Below, in pieces: positions 46,320 to 56,953 of a stretch of 64,000 nucleotides of DNA; position 1 is the first letter of the stretch; each line of letters begins with the position of its first letter. Location of the stretch: NCBI GenBank assembly GCA_035771165.1, contig JAWNZC010000025.1:1534001-1598000 (forward strand). The letters are read 5' to 3'. The position numbers and the translations under genes were made by a program. This DNA is from Paragorgia papillata (taxonomy: Eukaryota; Cnidaria; Anthozoa; Scleralcyonacea; Coralliidae). Under the pieces are notes generated by a model that made no database searches, was not told where the DNA came from, and saw only the letters and a program-made list of their open reading frames with translations.

Positions 46320-47990
46320 TCATAATATTCCGGGGAATTGACTTCTCCCTGAGCCACATCCATCCCACCTGCAATCAGGCATGCAGGCCTGGTATCCTTG
46401 GTAATCACACGACACACGTTCATCTCCAAAACGAATCCGACTTTCCAGATAAGACGGTCCATAATACTCCCTTACAAACTTAAACATTGTTCTAGGTACT
46501 GGAAATAATTTTCCATGCAATCTGATCTTAATAAGTTCTCCTGGATCATTTCTGTTCAGTTGATACACAATTAGACCATCGTGAGTGGGATAATATGGTG
46601 TCACATAGACATGAAAAGCATTATATCGAAGCTTATATTCATATCCTTGATCGTGTCTTATCTTTTTCACCAAGTTTATGATGGTTCTTCGATTTGAAAA
46701 TATAAATGTGTCCACATCACCAGAATCCCAAGGCAGGACTGCCCGAACTTTGATAAATCCCAATAAAGTCCCTCCTTCTAAGATGTATTTGATTCGATTC
46801 TTTTCAAGCTGAGCTGTTCCAAAATGCAAAGCATCAATCAAGCGCTCTGTGATAAATGGGAATGCAGTCAGTCCACTGTACGCCCAATGCTTGAGCTTCC
46901 ATTTTGGAAAAATGTATTTTTCACTGCAAATCAAAGGGTCTGTGCCATTGCAAATTGTGGCCTCGTGGGCATTTGGATTAATAAAGTTCAGTACATGATG
47001 CTTATTAACAAATGGCAACAACACATCAATCCTTTCTTTCTCAATATTGCTCACAGGTGCCTTTATCCTCTGACAAAAGGTACTAACACTATTTTTGAAT
47101 ATGACCTCAGGGAGGGTTCCTACAACCAATAAACCTTTGACACGAAGGAAGAAATCTTGTCTCCACAGAACACTGGTATTTGAATCAAAACCCTCGTGCT
47201 CAAGAACTTTCTGGAAGCTTTCAGTCCGTCCCAAAAATTGTAGTGAAGTAGATTCGCAATGCAGAACATTCCCACTCGTGTGATACTCAAATTTTTCAAA
47301 AAAAGTCCAATTACGAAGCTTTAAACTGTGACACGGTATGAAGAACTCATTGTCAGTGTTGATTTGGGACCCACCCAAAACATCAAATCCATGAAAGTTT
47401 GCTAGCAGTTTTTCGACTAGCCCAGGTTCTAACTCATTAACAGCGAGCTGTGAGTCATACACCATAAAATATTTAGTTTTCACAAGGGAAATGGCATTCT
47501 GGAGTGCTTCAGGATAGCTGTCGAATCCTCCCAAATTAACGCTCTTTATAAAGAAAGGGAAAAAATGCTTGGACAATATGGACGGATCCTTTGGCATAAT
47601 GTCCTTGCTTTGAAAAGTGAGTACTACATTTACGGAGGGATATTTATCTGTGAGCTCCTTGATTAAGTGGTTAGCACATCCCAAGTCAGGCTGAGATATG
47701 AGAATAAACGTCACTTCATTTTTCACCATTTCCTTGTCCACACGAACAACAGGACCACGAATAAACGTGTTCTCTTCGGTTGGCTTCGCGTTGCAAACGT
47801 CTTTTGAATAGGCAAGCATTTGCCGGTAAATGGTTAGCGTTTCAGATACTTCTTTCTTCCTTTCCGTCAGGTGTTTGTGCTGGAGCCATTGAATAAGGAG
47901 GAGAATAACTAGTAAAACAGCAAAACCTAACGGACTTGAGGTACGAGTGCAATGGCGGCGAAACAACCTCGTCAGCCATCTGAAATACAT
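46320..47990 (-). CDS. fukutin/FKRP-like LicD-family transferase A
   Basis: A 556-aa single-exon coding region. I chose the ATG at 47990 (MYFRWLTRLFRRH); the frame extends upstream only through a GTG. The N-terminus has basic residues then one membrane span (about 19-36, PLGFAVLLVILLLIQWL), giving a type II Golgi/ER topology. Residues ~90-320 form a glycosyltransferase-like region (VNLGGFDSYPEAL, TKYFMVYDS). The LicD/fukutin domain has EGGTLLGFIK (~405-414) and LPWDSGDVDTF (~419-429), the metal/nucleotide-binding signature of this family. The C-terminus has a Cys-rich ACMPDCRWDGCG. By family, it probably transfers a ribitol-phosphate or similar group onto glycans of secreted proteins. Its tandem paralogue is at 49301-50980. 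A consensus donor (GAG then GTAAGC) starts 3 bases after the stop, implying a 3' UTR intron. Confidence 0.85.
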   Translation of the reverse strand: MYFRWLTRLFRRHCTRTSSPLGFAVLLVILLLIQWLQHKHLTERKKEVSETLTIYRQMLAYSKDVCNAKPTEENTFIRGPVVRVDKEMVKNEVTFILISQPDLGCANHLIKELTDKYPSVNVVLTFQSKDIMPKDPSILSKHFFPFFIKSVNLGGFDSYPEALQNAISLVKTKYFMVYDSQLAVNELEPGLVEKLLANFHGFDVLGGSQINTDNEFFIPCHSLKLRNWTFFEKFEYHTSGNVLHCESTSLQFLGRTESFQKVLEHEGFDSNTSVLWRQDFFLRVKGLLVVGTLPEVIFKNSVSTFCQRIKAPVSNIEKERIDVLLPFVNKHHVLNFINPNAHEATICNGTDPLICSEKYIFPKWKLKHWAYSGLTAFPFITERLIDALHFGTAQLEKNRIKYILEGGTLLGFIKVRAVLPWDSGDVDTFIFSNRRTIINLVKKIRHDQGYEYKLRYNAFHVYVTPYYPTHDGLIVYQLNRNDPGELIKIRLHGKLFPVPRTMFKFVREYYGPSYLESRIRFGDERVSCDYQGYQACMPDCRWDGCGSGRSQFPGIL

Positions 47991-48062
47991 TACGTTGAAA
48001 GGTGGTTCTATAAATCCATAATGTGGAAGTTTAAGAAATGATAATACTGTACTAAATTTCAC

Positions 48063-49300
48063 GTATGCCCTAGTAGAAGAAACATACTACCACTGCACCC
48101 TCGCAGCGGACAGCCATTAACGTGCACGTTTTCAATGACAGTATGAACGCGGAAGGCCTAGGTACTAGCTCTTTCCTGCTCTCTCATTGCTCTCAAAATT
48201 TCTTTTTGGTCCTTTTTTTTCTGCCATCCTTTTGTTCTCTTTTTACGTTTAAGTTGGTTTTTTTCTTCTTCTCTTTACAGCCCTCTGCCCTACATAGACC
48301 TCTAGTGAAGAAAACCAGTGAAAGACCACATAGACCTTTCTGACAATAATGACACCATTTGTAATGGTGACATCATATTAAATAATGATGTCATGATTGT
48401 CATTGCTAAAGGAAGACCTAGCATGCTGAATTTCGGCTGCAGAGTGCAGACAGCCTGTAACCTATGGCTATTAAATCCATAGGTAAAGAGGCTCGGAGGT
48501 GGAGAAGATGCGCGAGGAATGTTTGATTTGCCTGTACGATTGCCTGTGCGCCTGCAAATAGAAGCCTCTGCGGAGGAGAGAGCCGCATGACCCTGTGGAG
48601 CAGTCCCACATGACCCTGTGGCAATTGCCCATGCTGGCACTATGGCACTGCATGACAACACACTAAATAAAGTAAAGAGAGCACAGTGGTTTTTGGTTCC
48701 GAAATTCTGAACACTGCAGGTTTTCTTTGGGTACTCTGGTTTCTTCCTGTACAATAATTTCTTCCTTTAACCAGACCAATTAAAATAATTGAAATTCAAA
48801 CATATCATAGAAACAATAGATTTAATTTAATTATTTAAATTTAAATTATTTTAATTATTCTACAGTATTATATATATATATATATATACCGTATATATAT
48901 ATAGGTTAAATTACCATGCAAAACATTTACAGTATAAACACCTACAGATCAACAAAATCAAATAAAACAAGATTACATCAACTACAAACTTGACAAAGAG
49001 AGCCTCACCAAAATACACAGTGCACTGTACAATTGATTCAGAGCAATGAAAATTTACAAATAAACCCAGACCACGTTGACACCATAAACCCATTTAGCAA
49101 CAATCAAGTAAAGAAATTATTGGTATAAGTTCAAAAATTATCCCCAAACTAAACAATCCAACAAATAATCCTACATGATAAGTCATTTGAACAAATGCAA
49201 CCCTATAAAGGTATATAACATTTGCAATTTATAGTATCATTAGTATGCTACTTTGTTATTGACTTCTAGTTGTGGCTAATGAACAACCAAACACACAATG
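48063..49300. other. intergenic region between the two LicD-like genes
   Basis: It holds a pyrimidine-rich tract ending TTCTCTTTACAG at 48280 (a splice-acceptor look-alike on +) and a SINE body fragment at about 48715-48760 (GCAGGTTTTCTTTGGGTACT). An AT-rich palindromic stretch is at 48830-48905 (TTTAATTATTTAAATTTAAA, then TATATATA). No gene can be supported. Confidence 0.5.
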
Positions 49301-50980
49301 TCACAAAATTCCTGGAAATGAACCAGGTCCACCCCCACAACCATCCCACCTGCAATCAGGCATGCAGGCATGGTGTCCAGGAATCCTACAATAAGTCCGC
49401 TCATTCGTTCTTTGTCCATGACTCTCAAAATATGTGGACCCATAAAAATCTCTTAAAAATTTAAATATTTTCCTCTGTACAACAAAGAGTTTTCCCTGGT
49501 GTCTCATGTAAATCATTTCTTTAGGTTTTAACCTTCTTGTAAGGTAAACAATACAACCTTTGAGGGAACCGGGTTCATTGGTAACGTAAGTGTGAAATCC
49601 TGTGTGTCGGAGCCAATAAGTATATCCATAATCCCTGTAAGTCTTCTTAACCATATTCATCACATTACGTCTTGTGGTATATACAAATGTATCCACATCA
49701 CCGTGATCCCATGGCAAAATATCTCGCAGTTTAACCAACCCAAGTAATGTCCCTCCCTCAATGACATAGGAAAGATGCGATTCCCGGAGACACCTCGCTC
49801 CAAAATGCAAGGCTGCTTTCAAAGATTCTATGATAAATGGATATGCAGTTAAACCAGTTGTCGAGCAACCATCAAGACCCCATTTTCGACCAATATTTTT
49901 TTCACTGCAAGTCATCTTATTCGAGTCTTCACAAACACTCAAACGACTGGTCTCATTGTCAAAATAAAATATCTGATATTTGTTGGCAAAGGGGAGAAGA
50001 AGGTTGACCCTTTCTGATCTGGATAACGAACGAGGAATTTTGTGGAAGCAATTTTCTGGAATTTTCCGGTGTATGATCACCTCAGGAACAACTCCAACAG
50101 CAAGGATACCTTGGAAATGGATGAAAAAATCCTGCAACCATTTTGAGGGAAGATTCACATCGAATATTGGCTTGTATATTAAAGTGGGATGTTTGAAGGC
50201 TTCAGTGCGGGCAATAAAGTATAAATTGGTACTATCACAACTAAGAACGTTCCCGCTCACGTTATACTGGTAGGTTTCGTGCAGTGACCAATTACGAAGT
50301 CTAAGGCGATAGCATGGCACGGTAAATTCACCATTTTCCAGCTGAGAGCCACTTATGATGTCAAAACCAGGCATATTGGATAGCAAAACCTGCACAAAAT
50401 CATCCCGCATGCTGGCCAAGTCCACCGAATGATCGACAATCATGAAGTATTTTGTCGAAACAAATTCGATTGCTCTGTTCAGAGCTTCTACTCTGCTATC
50501 AAACCCACCTAAAAAGACATTTCTCGACGCAGTGGCATCAGAAATGTTTTGATAAGGTTTATTTATCACAGAAATACTGACATCAATAGCGACGTTGAAT
50601 CTCGCGCCTTTGTACAAGTTGCTGAGCGATGACATCACACCACTTACGCATCGTAAAGTTGGGCCCATCAAAATGAAAGTGACTTCGCTTGCGATGGTTT
50701 CTCGCGTTATATCTCGACGCTTGGTCAATCGCAGTAGTTCAATGGCCTTCTCAATATCCAGTTTGGGTCGAGTGCTGCTTTGAGGAGTACACACTTGCTT
50801 GGCGTAGCTTTGCATTTGCTGCAGAATCCGAAGGTTGTTTTGAACGCCTTGTAATTTTCCAGCGAGAGACTGACGTTCGGTCAAAGCAAATAAACTGTAC
50901 AAGAGCAGAATGATACTCAACACAAACCGTATGTCCGTAAGGTAACCAGTGACAACAAACCTTGATTTTCCACTTGTCAT
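49301..50980 (-). CDS. fukutin/FKRP-like LicD-family transferase B
   Basis: A 559-aa single-exon coding region from the ATG at 50980 (MTSGKSRFVVTGYL) to TGA. One membrane span near residues 18-34 (RFVLSIILLLYSLFAL) with a short cytosolic tail. The glycosyltransferase-like region includes VFLGGFDSRVEALNRA and TKYFMIVDHS. The LicD/fukutin signature EGGTLLGLVK is at ~408-417 and LPWDHGDVDTF at ~422-432. It ends HACMPDCRWDGCGGGPGSFPGIL-like, matching paralogue A. Both members keep the catalytic-type acidic residues, so neither looks dead. They sit head-to-tail 1.3 kb apart, which indicates local duplication followed by strong divergence. Likely role: glycan ribitol-phosphate or phospho-sugar transfer in the secretory pathway (family knowledge). 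Confidence 0.85.
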   Translation of the reverse strand: MTSGKSRFVVTGYLTDIRFVLSIILLLYSLFALTERQSLAGKLQGVQNNLRILQQMQSYAKQVCTPQSSTRPKLDIEKAIELLRLTKRRDITRETIASEVTFILMGPTLRCVSGVMSSLSNLYKGARFNVAIDVSISVINKPYQNISDATASRNVFLGGFDSRVEALNRAIEFVSTKYFMIVDHSVDLASMRDDFVQVLLSNMPGFDIISGSQLENGEFTVPCYRLRLRNWSLHETYQYNVSGNVLSCDSTNLYFIARTEAFKHPTLIYKPIFDVNLPSKWLQDFFIHFQGILAVGVVPEVIIHRKIPENCFHKIPRSLSRSERVNLLLPFANKYQIFYFDNETSRLSVCEDSNKMTCSEKNIGRKWGLDGCSTTGLTAYPFIIESLKAALHFGARCLRESHLSYVIEGGTLLGLVKLRDILPWDHGDVDTFVYTTRRNVMNMVKKTYRDYGYTYWLRHTGFHTYVTNEPGSLKGCIVYLTRRLKPKEMIYMRHQGKLFVVQRKIFKFLRDFYGSTYFESHGQRTNERTYCRIPGHHACMPDCRWDGCGGGPGSFPGIL

Positions 50981-50989
50981 ATTTTAAAT

Positions 50990-52180
50990 GACGATCACTA
51001 AAATGCGGCTTATTGTTTAACTTCCACAACTGTCCATTTACCAACTGAACTTGGGCATTATTTATATCTTTGATCATAGATATATATGAATAAAAATAAA
51101 ATTTGAATTGCAAAGTAATTGACGCGGGTATTGTAATTATATATATGCATGTCGTATTGAACCCGGTTGGGGTTACTGGAAACGAGTTTATTCCATTGCG
51201 CGCGAATCACGTGGCACGAACGCTGCGCGAATCCTCGCCTGGCTGAAAAACCACGATAAACTTTGGCCCGCTGATCTCCATACTAACATAAAATTCCAAC
51301 CAACCTAAACCCTTCCTGAATCTTTCAACCGAGGCCCAGTTAGGCAACTGTCCAGCTGAAAACGTCAAAACAAACAAAAAAAACAACCTAAACAAAAAAC
51401 GTATTGCATGCCCCACATGGCGTCTTTTTGAAGTCGATTTTTTCCATTTTTCCGAATTTTTGCGAAGTCAGCATTTTGCGTCTCGCTTTCACATATCTCA
51501 GGAACTCCAGTTTTGTAAAACTTGTAGCTATAAGTCAGTTGCACGATGTTGCGCGCACATCAATTTGGCGGGCCATGTATGACCAGAACTAAACCGGCAA
51601 TTCAACTGTTTTTAAAAATATTAACTCCAAAATCTATAAAAACTAAATTTTCAAGTTCATTTCCTCAAAAACTGCGGAATTTCATTTAATTACGCCCCGT
51701 TTTTATGCATGTGGCCAGCCAAAATAATACACGTCGCCTGCCAAAACAATGCATACACACGATCGTGCGGGCAACTCGTCTATACGTGTAATACCGATAA
51801 AATTTACTGCCATAAGTTTACTGCCATTGCTTTTTAAACCCAGTGCCTGACGTCAACATTGCAGTAGTCTTTGTTCGAAATTTAGCAGTTTGAACGTGAA
51901 TGAAGTTGTCGGTCTGTGGTCTACGGCTATGAAGCTATATAGCTATAGCGACAAGCAATACTTCACGCGAAGAACAAGGGAATCTATTGAGATTGCAAAA
52001 CATCACACTATCTCTCAGGAGGGACAGCCATTAAACAGCAAGTGGTGTACGGCGCTATTCGGAGAACATTCTAGATTTTGTTTTGTAATTAATAAAATTA
52101 ACGTGATAGTACGCCATTGTATTCTTACGTGATTTAATGGATCAGTTGCTTAGTTTATAAATGACGTGAGCCAACAGCTT
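50990..52180. other. no recognisable gene
   Basis: 5' flank of LicD-like gene B and unassigned DNA. Several short frames but no domains. Confidence 0.45.
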
Positions 52181-52184
52181 GTTG

Positions 52185-52235
52185 TTATTGCTCTGATGAA
52201 GGCCTGAGTCAACAGGCCGAAAGCTTAGCAAATAA
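52185..52235 (+). ncRNA. hammerhead-ribozyme-like motif
   Basis: TTATTGCT, then CTGATGA (52193-52199), A, GGCCTG, loop AGTCAA, CAGGCC, GAAA (52219-52222), GCTT, AGCAAATAA. Stem II is a perfect 6-bp hairpin. Helix I (TTATTGCT with AGCAAATAA) pairs 8 bp with one bulged A. Helix III is the self-complementary AGCT, so it could form only in a dimer. An extra A sits between CTGATGA and stem II, departing from the strict consensus. Known context: minimal type I hammerheads in Penelope-like elements and retrozymes. Self-cleavage is untested. Confidence 0.4.
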
Positions 52236-52414
52236 ATATTTTACGTGGTGTTTCCACAAAACTTATCTACATAGCTATAAAATTGAAATTTTATCTCTGA
52301 ATAAAAATGTTGCCAGTTTCTAATTGCCGGATTACGGTATATATTCTAGCCGACCAAATTGATTGGAGTCTCGATGTAGTACCTCTCTTTTGCAACATCG
52401 TGAAAAGATTTCTC

Positions 52415-52645
52415 AATATTCCCTGTCATGCGCACTGCATAACACTGCCCCTTGCTCAATATTCCCTGTCATGCGCACTGCATAACACTGCGCCTTGAAT
52501 GTTTCCTGTTATTTCGTGGACGTACCAAGGGCCATAGATGAACTCATTCTGACGTCAGCATTAATAGTGCATCTTTGTTCCAAACTTAGTGGAACTCATT
52601 CTGACGTCAGCATTAATAGTGGATCTTTGTTTCAAACTTAATGGA
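52415..52645. repeat. two short tandem duplications
   Basis: AATATTCCCTGTCATGCGCA, CTGCATAACACTGC occurs twice in a row (near 52415 and 52458). GGAACTCATTCTGACGTCAG, CATTAATAGTG occurs twice (near 52538 and 52590); each of these copies contains a TGACGTCA palindrome. Confidence 0.85.
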
Positions 52646-52854
52646 ACTCAAAGTAGTCACTTGTCCAAAAGGTGGCAGAATTCACATGTAGGAAACTTCG
52701 ATTGGCTATATACGTAAATCCTGTTGCCATTCGGATATTACTTCCAGCACGTGTATGCAGATATAACTATAAGACCTTTCTCGAATTTATCTAATCATGT
52801 GACTGTCCTATCTATTTCACATTTGGTTCAACAAAATTTAACGTTTATTCTCAG

Positions 52855-53205
52855 TTTCAGCTCACTTTCAACGGCAACGCGCGGTTCGGAATTCGTTGCC
52901 AAGTTCCCGATTACGTTTCTAAATTCAGAAGCTGATTACGAAGTTCGATTTGACGTTCGAATCACCAATAGTACGGAAAACCTTCTGCCGACCTTCGGCT
53001 TACTTTTGATACGATTTCTTTCGGAAAATATGTTGTTAATCATATTCTGAAATTCCGAATTACCAACTGCGTAGCGGAAGAACGGCGCAAAGCTGAACTT
53101 CGAATTGAACATTCGAACTTCAAATCGAACTTCGCAATAAACTTCTGAATTTGGAAACGTAAATTGAAATTTGGCAACGAAGTTCCGAACCGCGCTGAAA
53201 CCGAC
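52855..53205. repeat. ~350-bp foldback
   Basis: CGCGCGGTTCGGAATTCGTT, GCCAAGTTCCCGATTACGTT, TCTAAATTCAGAAG is mirrored by CTTCTGAATTTGGAAACGTA, TTGGCAACGAAGTTCCGAAC, CGCG with substitutions. The 108-aa frame across it is a by-product. Confidence 0.7.
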
Positions 53206-53400
53206 AATAATTTGTTTTTTACGTCGAACTTATCGTGTGCGTAACAAATTGTGACTGAAGTATTGCTTTTGACACATATGTCGTGCATTTGACGTTTGAA
53301 ACACTGAAACTGTATTATTACATGAGACTGAAGTAATACCATGACATGAGGGAAATTATTACCGAAAGCTTATAGTAATGCATTTCTTGTAATATATCAT

Positions 53401-53530
53401 ACACGAGGAGGAGTGTTTCATCAGGATATCCAAACACTGAGACGTTTGTTGAAAACCGAGGCGAAGCCGAGATTTTTTAACAAACTTCGAAGTGTTTGGA
53501 TATCCTGATGAAACACTCCTCCAAGTGTTT
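53401..53530. repeat. foldback with GAGGCGAAGCCGAG centre
   Basis: The left arm GGAGGAGTGTTTCATCAGGA, TATCCAAACACT is a near-perfect inverse of AGTGTTTGGATATCCTGATG, AAACACTCCTCC. The centre is GAGGCGAAGCCGAG. Same architecture as 3925-4078 and 18950-19040. Confidence 0.85.
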
Positions 53531-54127
53531 CAGTGATATAGCATCTCAAACAAATCAGTATTTTAAGAGAAAATCAAGATGAAAGTTTGCTTAATTTATG
53601 TAATTTCTTCCTCCGATATCCAAACCACCGACACGGTATTGATTTCCTTTGTGTTATCTTCATGAATTATTAATGAGTTTGAGATTGTTGTGTATAAGAG
53701 TACACTCGGTGTTTCTACAATACGCCGTTCAAATTTCCTTGGTTTGGTCTTAAAAATCCTCTGAAATGGGGTGTAATTTCCTTGATTAACCGAAGGCAAT
53801 TTCTTGGTACTATTATCGTATTGAGGGCCTTTGAGGGCAGTATATTACACGTAAATTTAATGTATACTGTTTGGATGTTTGGTCGTGCATGCTAATGAAG
53901 GGAAAATTATAAATTTGCCCTGTTAGAGGGAAAAATTATAAATTTCCCCTGTTTGGGGGAAATTTAGAGATTAAATTACCCGGTGAGAACAAACAGTCAA
54001 TCATGGTATTATTAACTTCAACTGAACTATATATAATCAGTGTATTTTTAGGGCCGATACTCGATAGTTTTTTTTTGTAGTGCATGAACATATTTTATCC
54101 GACACTCTGGGACGAAATTGTAGCCTA

Positions 54128-54372
54128 AGGTGCTGTTACACGATGCGATTTTTCTTGCAACTTGCAACAAATTTACCCGTGGAAAAAAAACTCGCAACTT
54201 GCGAACTTTGTTGTAAGTTGCAGTAAAAAGTAGAACCCATCCAACTTTTCTTGCAACTTGCAACACGGCGAAAATACCAAAATCGCAAGTTGCTACGGGG
54301 TGTTACACGTGCGATTTCGTTTGCAACCAGCAACATTCAGGCTATTTGTTGCAAAGTGTAACAGTAGCTTAA
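54128..54372. mobile_element. ~245-bp MITE related to that at 16857
   Basis: The left end GGTGCTGTTACACGATGCG and right end (reverse) GCTACTGTTACAC are inverted. TTCTTGCAACTTGCAAC repeats internally. TAA borders both sides, though the right junction is ambiguous by one base. Confidence 0.7.
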
Positions 54373-55149
54373 TACTAGGAGCCACGAAGAAAGTTTTACA
54401 TAATGTACTGATATGTGCAACGACTCGGATCTATAAAAGTATTTCTCGTCTAAAGAACGTAACAAATTAACTGGAACAAGATTGAAGTTTAATATGCAGG
54501 CAGTTTTAAACATGAAATTATCATGCATGCATATATGTCGAATGATAATTTAACTAAAAATATAAAAAAGTAAGAAAGGGTCTCTAGCTGGAAGAACAGC
54601 AATGATTACTGAGCTGATGAGCGAATAAATAAAGCTTCGATAATAATTGAAAAAAATATATGAAAAAACATCTTTTTTGATTAATAGTAATACCATTACA
54701 AAAATTCCACATGATCGTGTTCCAAAATCACACGTGATCACATGTGATTAAAGAAAGAACACGTTCGTGTGGAATTTTTGTAAGGCTAAGGTCAATCGCT
54801 CTTCTCAGTCATGCGCCGAATCAAATACACTGATTAAAGATTCGACGTTGATTAGAGCCTCCTTGATTGGAGTGGCGCTTAAGGAGGCTAACGTACGTTG
54901 GAGCGACTGCATGTAGAGCGCTATGGAATCAAACGTCGCTCTAGAGTCGCTCCTAACTAAGGCATATAGACACATCTGCGAATGCTAATTGGGGAGAACG
55001 ATCGAGAAATGGCAGCAAAAAAATAAATTTGAGTGGATGTTTTCCTGAAGGAGATATGCTAAATAAGAACATGCCGTTTCTTAAAATTAATGTATGGTTT
55101 GGGTCAGTGTTCGAGTCAAATCTCCCATGTTGTTTATCCTTGGGGGCTT

Positions 55150-55660
55150 TCCCTTTACACGGTTAGACCGGTCAGTCCGGTTAAATGGAACACGATTCGT
55201 TCGAGACCTGGGATGGTCTGACTGGAAAATTTGGTCCTAATCAAAAGCAAGTCCATTCTGGCTGGACTGATCGGTCTAACCTTGTCAATTGGAAAGCGCC
55301 CCTTGTCGCGTTTGCATGAAAAAGATTGAAAGTTTTCGATCTGATCGGAACGAATGGCTGAAGTCAATCCACGCAGTGGGGTGGATTGACTTGAGATTCA
55401 GGCAAGGATCGACTTGAATGTCTCCAATCTGATTCATCGAAACACGGTTTGACTTGAAAATGACTTGATACACATGAGTGAGGTTAGTGCGTGTTGTAAA
55501 CATGGCGGACATTGAGGAAAGCCCAGAAAATAGTGTTGAAAAACCGCTTACAAAAAGCAAAAAGAGATCGGATTCTCCATATAAACATCTGCTCGGATTG
55601 ACTTCACTCGCGTTTTTCAATTCGATTTGACTGTGAATCCGCTTCATGTAAACAGTGCTT
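55150..55660. repeat. foldback-rich repeat, TTTACACGG ... CATGTAAAC ends
   Basis: The inner foldback 55158-55283 has CGGTTAGACCGGTCAGTCCG mirrored by CTGGACTGATCGGTCTAACC. Outer ends TTTACACGG and CATGTAAACAG suggest a larger MITE to about 55655. Confidence 0.5.
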
Positions 55661-56334
55661 TAATCACTCTTTTGGCCATAATTTACGATGTCAATATAAT
55701 ATTTAGTATACAGCTAACTCTTTAACTTTCTTTTAGTCTGGAACAGGGTACTATTTTTGGTCAATTTGTCAGAGACTGCATTATAGGGTAACAAATCAAA
55801 GTCACAAAGAATTCAATTGGCTGCATTTCAATTCATCCTTTATGTAATACTACTCGCAATGTGTCAGGATTCTTAGAATGTTGCTTCTAATCTTGATTCG
55901 CTGACATTAATTATGTAATATCTATCTATTCTATTTTGTTTTAAGTGCGGGTCCACCGCAGTAATTAGCTTTTGCTGTTGCGGTGTCCCTGCCAAAACTG
56001 TCTTCTTTCTGTATAATTATGTTTGTAATGTGTAACTGGCAAAGCTGATAAAATAAAATAAAATAAAATAAAATTCCTTAGTCTGCAACGAGCTGAGGGT
56101 TTCAAGGGTTTGCCGGTACACCCCTATCTTGACTTCCAGAGAGTCATGACCACAGGATGTTTCTATAGTCATTTCTCGATCTCAAAGTGTTTTGTTATTT
56201 CAATGTTTCAGTTCGTTTTTTATGAAAACATCTGTGAGAAATGATTAAGGTAATGTATGTGTACGCATGCAAACTTTATATTTAAGTGTCAAATGTATTT
56301 AATTCTATTTTAGCCAGCAGAATTAATTGCATAG

Positions 56335-56495
56335 AAACACTGTAACGTTGATTTTACTGAGGGCGAGAAACCAAAGAATCCGGAGAAAAACTCTCAGCTC
56401 GGAGAAAAGACACAACTCCACTACGTAAGATTAAATAAGGGCGTGGTCGCCTATCCAAGTACTAATCTCATCCCACAAACAGCTCATAACACCAT
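56335..56495 (-). mobile_element. 5S rRNA-derived SINE, partial second copy
   Basis: On the minus strand, GATTAGTACTTGGATAGGCG, ACC matches the 5S C box. It is followed by TTTTTCTCCGGATTCTTTGG, TTTCTCGCC and CAGTAAAATCAACG, the same order as in the copy at 4655-4970. It lies about 190 bp upstream of the TATA box of the vWA gene. Confidence 0.75.
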
Positions 56496-56642
56496 TGTTT
56501 CTCAGCGAAAAAAAATGCGGTGCTTAATTCTTATTAGAATGTAAATTTTGCCAAAATCTCAAGAGGGGAGGAAGAAGAGTACGTCAACACGATGCTTAAA
56601 ACCATGTTTCCGTTGTGCTAAATTAATAAAGAAACGCCAATT

Positions 56643-56690
56643 AACCAATCATGGCACGCATATTGGTCATCCTGTATGACCCTATAAATA
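56643..56690 (+). promoter_or_regulatory. CAAT and TATA boxes of the vWA-HYR gene
   Basis: AACCAATC (CAAT-type, about 56643-56650) is followed by CTATAAATA (TATA box, 56683-56690). The expected transcription start is near 56715, giving a leader of about 130 bases before the ATG at 56845. Confidence 0.65.
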
Positions 56691-56844
56691 TTTCAGCAGA
56701 TCTTTTGCAAGATGCAAAAAATTATTTAAAGAAACGAATAGTTTCAATTTTGATCAGTTAACTTTTGGACGCCGTGCCTTGAACACCCAACGTCTAAATT
56801 CACGAAAATAAAGATATTGTTGAAAAGACTTGAAAAAATTAAAC

Positions 56845-56953
56845 ATGTCGGTGATTTTCGGTTGGTATGTTCAACTGGTTGTCATCTTTTTACTGTTTAC
56901 AGAAGCAGATTATGCGAAAGGGACAGATGTTGAAGGCGAAGACAATGTCGAAG
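56845..56953 (+). CDS. secreted vWA-HYR protein, exon 1 (signal peptide)
   Basis: ATG TCG GTG begins a 36-codon frame: MSVIFGWYVQLVVIFLLFTE, then ADYAKGTDVEGEDNVE. The hydrophobic core and ADYA form a good signal peptide, cleaved probably before or after that motif. The exon ends GAAG with donor GTTAGTG, phase 1, which fits the phase-1 start of the next exon at 59588. It is too short for usual frame-length cut-offs. The promoter with TATA and CAAT boxes lies 155-200 bases upstream. The whole gene (56845 to beyond 62687) encodes an extracellular adhesion or matrix-type protein. Confidence in this exon comes from the matching phase, the signal peptide and the promoter together. Confidence 0.75.

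Noticed and set aside
48160..48345. A plus-strand exon after the TTCTCTTTACAG acceptor-like site
   Set aside because: No open frame with a domain follows and no matching donor or upstream exon could be found.
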